From: CAMDKS01 sp964402975
GTDB lineage: Bacteria; Bdellovibrionota_B; Oligoflexia; Oligoflexales; RGVZ01
Direction: 5' to 3'
Length of the DNA: 64,000 nt
Assembly (NCBI GenBank): GCA_964402975.1
Contig: CAYOEM010000001.1
Span: 310,001-374,000 of the forward strand
Part shown: positions 59,600-64,000 of the stretch, piece by piece
Layout of the letters: each line of letters begins with the position of its first letter
Numbering within the stretch: position 1 is the stretch's first letter
Position numbers and translations under genes: made by a program
The notes under the pieces: model-generated
What the model saw: the letters and a program-made list of their open reading frames with translations, nothing else
What the model was told of the DNA's origin: nothing
Database searches by the model: none

Positions 59600-60778
59600 T
59601 CATAGCCCTGCCCGCCTAGAAAGCCTCAGAGACTGGGATACCTCCAGATCTGAGGCTTTCTTTCGACCCCGAATTTTTACAAAAAGCTCGGGAGTTTGGG
59701 ATGCCAGGTTAAGATCTAAAACGTGGAATGAGCCATGTTCTTGTCCCTTGACGAAACTCGAGCAATTTTTCGAGCTTTCAAGCGACTCAGCTACACAAAA
59801 TTCAACATTCCGTATGGGTTCCGCACCTTGAACCCACAAGTCTCCGTGCTCACTGATGGCAGCAAAGATCGACCTGGCCGGCACACCTAAGGCCTTATGC
59901 ATTGGCTCTTGCAGTATCACGTCCTCTGGCTCTGCTCTGTACTGAGGACGACTGCTCCTGACATTTTTTTGAACCGTTTCAAGAAAGATCTTCATGTTGG
60001 TGGATGGCGCCGTAGCGAAACCTTTGAATGTTTTATGTAAAGCCTTGGTAAAGTGGGAGCCATCACCGCTATATTGGGACATCTCCGACTTGGACGATGC
60101 AGACAACACCAGTATCTGGTCAGCTATTTGCGCGTAGTCTTTACCGCGGTAAGTGGACGGATTTGAGGGGCCATTGGGATCTTGGTCCCCCATTAATTCC
60201 CCCATAAATTGATCTGGCATAAAACGACCATCATCATTCATGGGTGAATAACTTGAATTATCGATTTTTGCGGAGCCATTGACGATTTGTCCGCTGTAAC
60301 AAGCTTGAACAATTACAACCAAACGCTTGAGCGGAACTCCGGCCCTCGCACTTTTGATGGCATCTGTGATCTGTTTTAACTTCAGCATTCTGCTGTAGGT
60401 CTGAAGACTACCGTTTGGTGCACCATGGCTACTGAAGTACCAAAGGAGCGTACCGCCTTCGCCCACCTCTTTTGCTGCTTCGGCCGTCGTCTGAACGGCC
60501 TGCTCTGCAGTGACTTTCTGGCGCTCGACAATCCTGAAGTTATAACCCGCCTGAGGATCGGCCATGACGTCACGAATCATGGCGATATTTTTTGGGATGT
60601 GCTGCTCACCAGATCCCGACATCAAAACGGCCACGTTCTTACTACTACCACTTGCGGCAAATCCTTTTTGCGCGGCTGGTGGAGTATGATAATAGTCACA
60701 CCCCGAAAGCAGCATGACACCAATCGTTAAATAGACAAACGTGAAGATGGGTTGCCTAACGACACATGTTAGCGACAT
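59600..60778 (-). CDS. Caspase-like (C14) lipoprotein 2
   Basis: 392 residues from ATG 60778 (AGAGGAAC upstream). Lipobox LSGC (Cys27). Catalytic His118 in YFSSHGAPNG and Cys160 in IVQACYSGQ. Same plan as the 57104 protein, with ~90 extra C-terminal residues (FCVAESLESSKNC ... LFVKIRGRKKASDLEVSQSL). Its 3' end contains the terminator of the convergent zinc-protease gene. Confidence 0.88.
   Translation of the reverse strand: MSLTCVVRQPIFTFVYLTIGVMLLSGCDYYHTPPAAQKGFAASGSSKNVAVLMSGSGEQHIPKNIAMIRDVMADPQAGYNFRIVERQKVTAEQAVQTTAEAAKEVGEGGTLLWYFSSHGAPNGSLQTYSRMLKLKQITDAIKSARAGVPLKRLVVIVQACYSGQIVNGSAKIDNSSYSPMNDDGRFMPDQFMGELMGDQDPNGPSNPSTYRGKDYAQIADQILVLSASSKSEMSQYSGDGSHFTKALHKTFKGFATAPSTNMKIFLETVQKNVRSSRPQYRAEPEDVILQEPMHKALGVPARSIFAAISEHGDLWVQGAEPIRNVEFCVAESLESSKNCSSFVKGQEHGSFHVLDLNLASQTPELFVKIRGRKKASDLEVSQSLRLSRRAGL
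59618..59661 (+). terminator. Terminator of the zinc-protease gene
   Basis: AGAAAGCCTCAGA (59618-59630) and TCTGAGGCTTTCT (59649-59661) form a 13-bp stem, followed by TTC. It lies inside the 3' coding end of the convergent caspase gene, so it must be both protein-coding and structural. Confidence 0.75.
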
Positions 60779-60928
60779 ATAAGTTCCTCTAATAAGTTTT
60801 TTCGCCACCAATTACGGCGGCAGCTATCGGCAAATATTGCGCCGATTTTTAGAGAATGAGCTAACGTTTTGTTCTGGTGATTTAATTTGTCGCGAATTAA
60901 TCACAAAAATATTTTGCAGAATTTTCAA

Positions 60929-60980
60929 ACAAAAAATCGGCGTTAAAACCATAAGAAGATCTTAGGTCTCAACGCCGATT
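60929..60980 (-). terminator. Intrinsic terminator of the papain gene
   Basis: AATCGGCGTT and AACGCCGATT pair (10 bp, 26-nt loop); on the minus strand T-rich sequence follows. 12 bp after the stop of the gene at 60992. Confidence 0.8.
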
Positions 60981-60991
60981 GAACCGCAATT

Positions 60992-62038
60992 TTACTTGGT
61001 ACTTACACGCACCATTTGCGTCCAGGTTCCGCAGTCATTGTGTGTCGTCACAATGATGTCGGCAGTTTTTGAGTCGAGTAAACGAATGGGCCCACGATGC
61101 TCTATCGTCTCGCCGCCCTTTCTCCAAGTATAGTCGAGCCTAGCCAGTTCCAGACCAGCCGCCCTCACTGGTTCAAGACGACTTTTCACTTTAACGGATT
61201 TTGGTAGACCAAAGTCAGGTGGAGTGCAAACGTGGTCGGCAGGTACTACAAACGACATATGACGACCAAGGTTATTACAGCCAAGTGGTGTCTTTACATA
61301 GCCTTCACCACCCCACTTTGTGCCCCAGCTGTTTTTAACCAAAAATTTGTACTGGGTGTCTTTTTCTTGAGTTGGTGCCGGTGAAGCGACTGCCTCGTAT
61401 CCTGCAAGTGTGACGGCATGGTTAATTTGTGAGTTAGAACAACGATCAATGGCACCGCCCCCAACTCCTCGCCAGTTGCCGTTCGCGGCAACTGTAACCC
61501 AAAGACCGCCAAATTCGTTGAGAGCTTTTCGGGCCTCATCAACGGTAGGCTTTCGATCAGGTGCGCCGATATTTCCCCACTGAAGTGCTTTGGTGGCAGC
61601 TGGTATTTTCTTGCATGAAAGATTTCTTGCTTGGTACGGGAAATTCTCTTCAAGACCAATGCCGTTTTTAACCATGTAATTAAATGGCTGCCATCCGCCG
61701 CTACATCCGCTCGCGCTGCGGTCACAAGAAACCAGCTCTTGCTCAGAAAGATCAAAGGTTCCCGATGATGACTTAAGTACGGCTGACTCCATGACAGCTG
61801 CCCCTGCAAACGCCCAACATGAACCGCATGATCCTTGATTTTTGACACCAGTAATAAGACCTTCTTCGCGTAGATCAAGTTTTTCCGGCAATTCGTAAGC
61901 TCCAGAAGGCCACGATAAAAATGGAACCCCATATTGAGCATCGGGAGGAACAATCAAACCCGTCGCATATTCCTCGGCCATCGACAGATCTGTCGATAGA
62001 AAGACGCCCATTAGCAAAATATTTAAAAGCCTCTTCAT
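60992..62038 (-). CDS. Papain-family (C1) cysteine protease
   Basis: 348 residues from ATG 62038; a TTG 15 bases earlier is less likely. Signal peptide, then a canonical papain core: LDLREEGLITGVKNQGSCGS, Cys74 in GSCGSCWAF, CSGG, HAVTLAGY (His) and KNSWGTKWGGEGY (Asn). A ~80-residue C-terminal domain follows the catalytic part (VKSRLEPVRAAGLELARLDY). Secreted. The propeptide is very short, so it may be made active or be activated by another protease of this cluster. Confidence 0.9.
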   Translation of the reverse strand: MKRLLNILLMGVFLSTDLSMAEEYATGLIVPPDAQYGVPFLSWPSGAYELPEKLDLREEGLITGVKNQGSCGSCWAFAGAAVMESAVLKSSSGTFDLSEQELVSCDRSASGCSGGWQPFNYMVKNGIGLEENFPYQARNLSCKKIPAATKALQWGNIGAPDRKPTVDEARKALNEFGGLWVTVAANGNWRGVGGGAIDRCSNSQINHAVTLAGYEAVASPAPTQEKDTQYKFLVKNSWGTKWGGEGYVKTPLGCNNLGRHMSFVVPADHVCTPPDFGLPKSVKVKSRLEPVRAAGLELARLDYTWRKGGETIEHRGPIRLLDSKTADIIVTTHNDCGTWTQMVRVSTK

Positions 62039-62318
62039 GATGAAAACCCCCAAAAAAAATTATGTATAAGGCAAGCTAACAGTCCCACTAAGCTTTCAAC
62101 TAATCATCTCGCCTAATAGCAATTTATCATTCGAAAATCTTATTGAAAGAATGCCGGGTAGGTAGAATCTTTATTTTGATGTCAAATTTTTCTACACGTG
62201 ACGTCAACTTCAAGATACCTAACTCCTTAAAAGCCAATTCAAATGCTCATGACTGTTGGATCAGATCTTGCTCTCTCCTGATCGTTCATCCACTCGCACT
62301 TAATTATATGATTTGCTT

Positions 62319-63629
62319 ATGATTCAAATTCTAAGACAATGTAAGCTTACTGCATGGGGTGATGTGCGATGGCGCATCATTGTCGGTCTATTTTTTGTTT
62401 GGTTTGCCTGCACAGTTACTTTTCCCACAGCAGCGTTTTCCCAGAGCCTACTGCCCAAGGGCATTTTTGGGGTGTCAGTGGGTCAGCGCCAGTACTGCGA
62501 CTCTCAATTCTACCTAGACGACAACGGAACCAAAAGCAACTTCGGAAGCCGCTTCAATACGGATTTCGTTGGACCAAAAATGGCGAACGGCCAACTTGGC
62601 GACGAGTTCAAAAAACTTTACGACGGCGTTGCATCGATGACAGACAAGACGATTGCCGATCAGCTTGACTTTGGTCGGCTACGGGGGAAGGTCGATGTTG
62701 ACATCAAAGCAACCTTTCTCGGTCTCGGCTACGGGGCGTCAAAACGATTTTTTTTGTACGGTGGTTTCCCGATTGTTGATGCGTCTGTAAGATCAAATCT
62801 CACGTTTGAAGAAGGAAACAATGCCATCAACGGCAAGTCGCAACTGCAGTCATCTATCTACTCAAGTATTTACCGAAGCTTGAAAGACCAGGTTCGACTC
62901 GATATGGCAAAAATCAAGAAAACGTTGGAGGTTGACCTGGCATATAAGCCGGTCGATAGCTGGCATTACAAGGGCCCCAGTGACGTAATCCTGGGCGGAA
63001 AATACCGTCTATTTGGATCCCTCAGCGGAGATACGGGCGCCTACTTAGACTCTGGTTTGAGAGCCCTTATTCCGGTCGGTCACAGCGATGACCCTGATCA
63101 CCTTATCGATATTCCTATCAGTAAGGGTCACTATCAGCTAAGTCCCAGTCTCAATTTGGCGCTAGCCTCGAGATTTCTTAAAGCGGAGATTGAATCCGCC
63201 TATGGGTTCGGTATTCCGTTGACTACGAAAAGGCGTCTGCCCATCAAGGATGAAAAGCTTGTTGCCGCTGATCGCAAGGTCAGCGTTAGTCTAGATCCGG
63301 GCGATGAGCTTAGCGTCAGGGGACAGCTGGGGTCAAATTTCCGCGTCCTAAACGCCCATATCGCCCGGTCGATGACACGTACATTCAAGGATAAATACTC
63401 GGGCTCTGCGGACGGCAATTATGATGCTCTGGCCGCTGATTCAAACAGGGAGGCTTTGACACAGGAAATCGGCCTATCGGCTTCGACTGTGGGAGCTTTT
63501 AAGTCGGGGGCATTTTTTGCGCCCGTCTTGATGAGCTTGACGGCTACTCAAACCATCGCGGGAAAGAATACGGCAACGCTAAACTGGTATGAGCTCTCTC
63601 TAACCACGTTTCTCGGATCTCGAGGCTAA
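62319..63629 (+). CDS. Outer-membrane-like exported protein, unknown
   Basis: 436 residues from ATG 62319. N-terminal hydrophobic signal (GLFFVWFACTVTFPTAAFSQ), then a beta-rich body with aromatic/Gly strands (FLGLGYGASKRFFLYGGFPI; YRLFGSLSGDTGAYLDSGLR; LNLALASRFLKAEIESAYGF) of the kind seen in porin-like or transport proteins. The C-terminal ELSLTTFLGSRG lacks a terminal aromatic. The ribosome site is weak. No family assigned. Confidence 0.68.
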   Translation: MIQILRQCKLTAWGDVRWRIIVGLFFVWFACTVTFPTAAFSQSLLPKGIFGVSVGQRQYCDSQFYLDDNGTKSNFGSRFNTDFVGPKMANGQLGDEFKKLYDGVASMTDKTIADQLDFGRLRGKVDVDIKATFLGLGYGASKRFFLYGGFPIVDASVRSNLTFEEGNNAINGKSQLQSSIYSSIYRSLKDQVRLDMAKIKKTLEVDLAYKPVDSWHYKGPSDVILGGKYRLFGSLSGDTGAYLDSGLRALIPVGHSDDPDHLIDIPISKGHYQLSPSLNLALASRFLKAEIESAYGFGIPLTTKRRLPIKDEKLVAADRKVSVSLDPGDELSVRGQLGSNFRVLNAHIARSMTRTFKDKYSGSADGNYDALAADSNREALTQEIGLSASTVGAFKSGAFFAPVLMSLTATQTIAGKNTATLNWYELSLTTFLGSRG

Positions 63630-63646
63630 ACTTCGCAGCCAGAGTA

Positions 63647-64000
63647 TTACTCGTACTTTATTTCAATTTCCACCTGCTTTGTGGAATCCAGACCCTGCAC
63701 CGTCACCTTGGATGATTCGGCATTAAACTGATAATTCGTCGTGGCGACGCCGTCCACTGTGACGCTTGTGATCTTCTTGGCCGTGGCTGGTACGAAAAAT
63801 TCTGGCTCAAGCTTATCCACAGGGTCGGTAATTAACTTATTGATCATGGAGTTAAAGTTACTCTCTGTTTGAATATTAAAAAACGTCCCACCCAAGTGCT
63901 GCACAACTGCCTGGTAAGTCAGAGTATCACTTGGAGTATCCTTCGTACCCATCGGGGGAGCAATGGCATGAAACTTCACCGCAGCTACTTTACTGTTTTG
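63647..64000 (-). CDS. VWA-type protein, N-terminus beyond window
   Basis: The frame is open to the right edge, so the start lies outside. The visible 117 residues run from VKFHAIAPPMG through FFNIQTESNFNSMINKLITD to a C-terminal beta module (ITSVTVDGVATTNYQFNAES ... QVEIEIKYE) that parallels the end of the VWA lipoprotein at 3527 (VTLDGVVLDPGDVRV ... DVVIRYK). It is the C-terminal part of a VWA lipoprotein paralogue. Confidence 0.72.
   Translation of the reverse strand, partial: QNSKVAAVKFHAIAPPMGTKDTPSDTLTYQAVVQHLGGTFFNIQTESNFNSMINKLITDPVDKLEPEFFVPATAKKITSVTVDGVATTNYQFNAESSKVTVQGLDSTKQVEIEIKYE

Noticed and set aside
61294..61953. 219-codon minus-strand frame within the papain gene
   Set aside because: Lies entirely within the C1 protease gene in another frame; the protease has all its catalytic motifs.
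1..64000. tRNA, rRNA or CRISPR features
   Set aside because: No cloverleaf-like, rRNA or regularly spaced identical repeats were seen by eye.

Overview
The window is bacterial chromosome with no tRNA, rRNA, CRISPR or recognisable transposase. It has many lipobox lipoproteins, a DUF7151/collagen-like lipoprotein, PEGA and LPP20-like proteins, two caspase-fold lipoproteins, a CHAT protein, several ECF/sigma-54 genes and many toxin-antitoxin (TA) modules. This mix suggests a Gram-negative Bdellovibrionota/Oligoflexia-like or deltaproteobacterial organism. That is inference from gene content, as no phylogenetic marker other than rpoN is present.

Layout. 1-6.5 kb: an Ig-repeat surface protein cut by the window edge and by a 100-N gap, a VWA lipoprotein, a cytosine-deaminase-like enzyme, a 35-residue membrane peptide and a secreted beta-rich protein. 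6.6-19 kb: a cassette-like array. Ten copies of a ~37-bp hairpin repeat, all in one orientation, each lie just 3' of a minus-strand gene or gene pair, or of a reversed cassette. The cargo is TA modules (BrnTA, HigBA, RelE/HTH, AbiEi/AbiEii), orphan antitoxins, a papain-like protease and unknown genes. No integrase is in the window and the repeats lack a canonical attC core. 19.3-35.3 kb: a defence island with GIY-YIG/DUF4357, SNF2 helicase, Eco57I-like methyltransferase, PLD-SNF2 helicase, radical SAM, ASCH, an Mrr-like nuclease broken by one stop codon, a repeat protein and an HNH nuclease. 35.4-39.6 kb: an ECF sigma, zinc-finger anti-sigma and membrane CHAT/Sel1 operon. 39.8-46.2 kb: a short DNA-binding protein, PEGA protein, two paralogous lipoproteins, rpoN and an LPP20-like lipoprotein. 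The last two share a duplicated leader. 46.4-53 kb: a DUF4143 ATPase and a second TA cluster (VapBC, HigA, HicAB, BrnTA) with two more copies of the array repeat. 53.2-64 kb: lipoproteins, a WYL regulator, and an envelope protease cluster of two caspase-like proteins, a zinc protease and a papain protease, next to a Cys-rich-tailed lipoprotein and an outer-membrane-like protein.

Two themes stand out. First, in at least four TA modules the toxin is destroyed (lost start plus nonsense, out-of-frame internal deletion, frameshift, 5' truncation) while the antitoxin is intact. Many modules also keep a promoter with an embedded palindromic operator. Second, the helicase-methyltransferase-PLD/helicase operon resembles parts of DISARM but lacks drmA and drmB, so it may be a distinct restriction-like system.

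Assembly note: the 100-N run at 10289-10388 is flanked by an exact 55-bp duplication. This is what two contigs overlapping by one assembly k-mer would give, so the gap is probably artificial.
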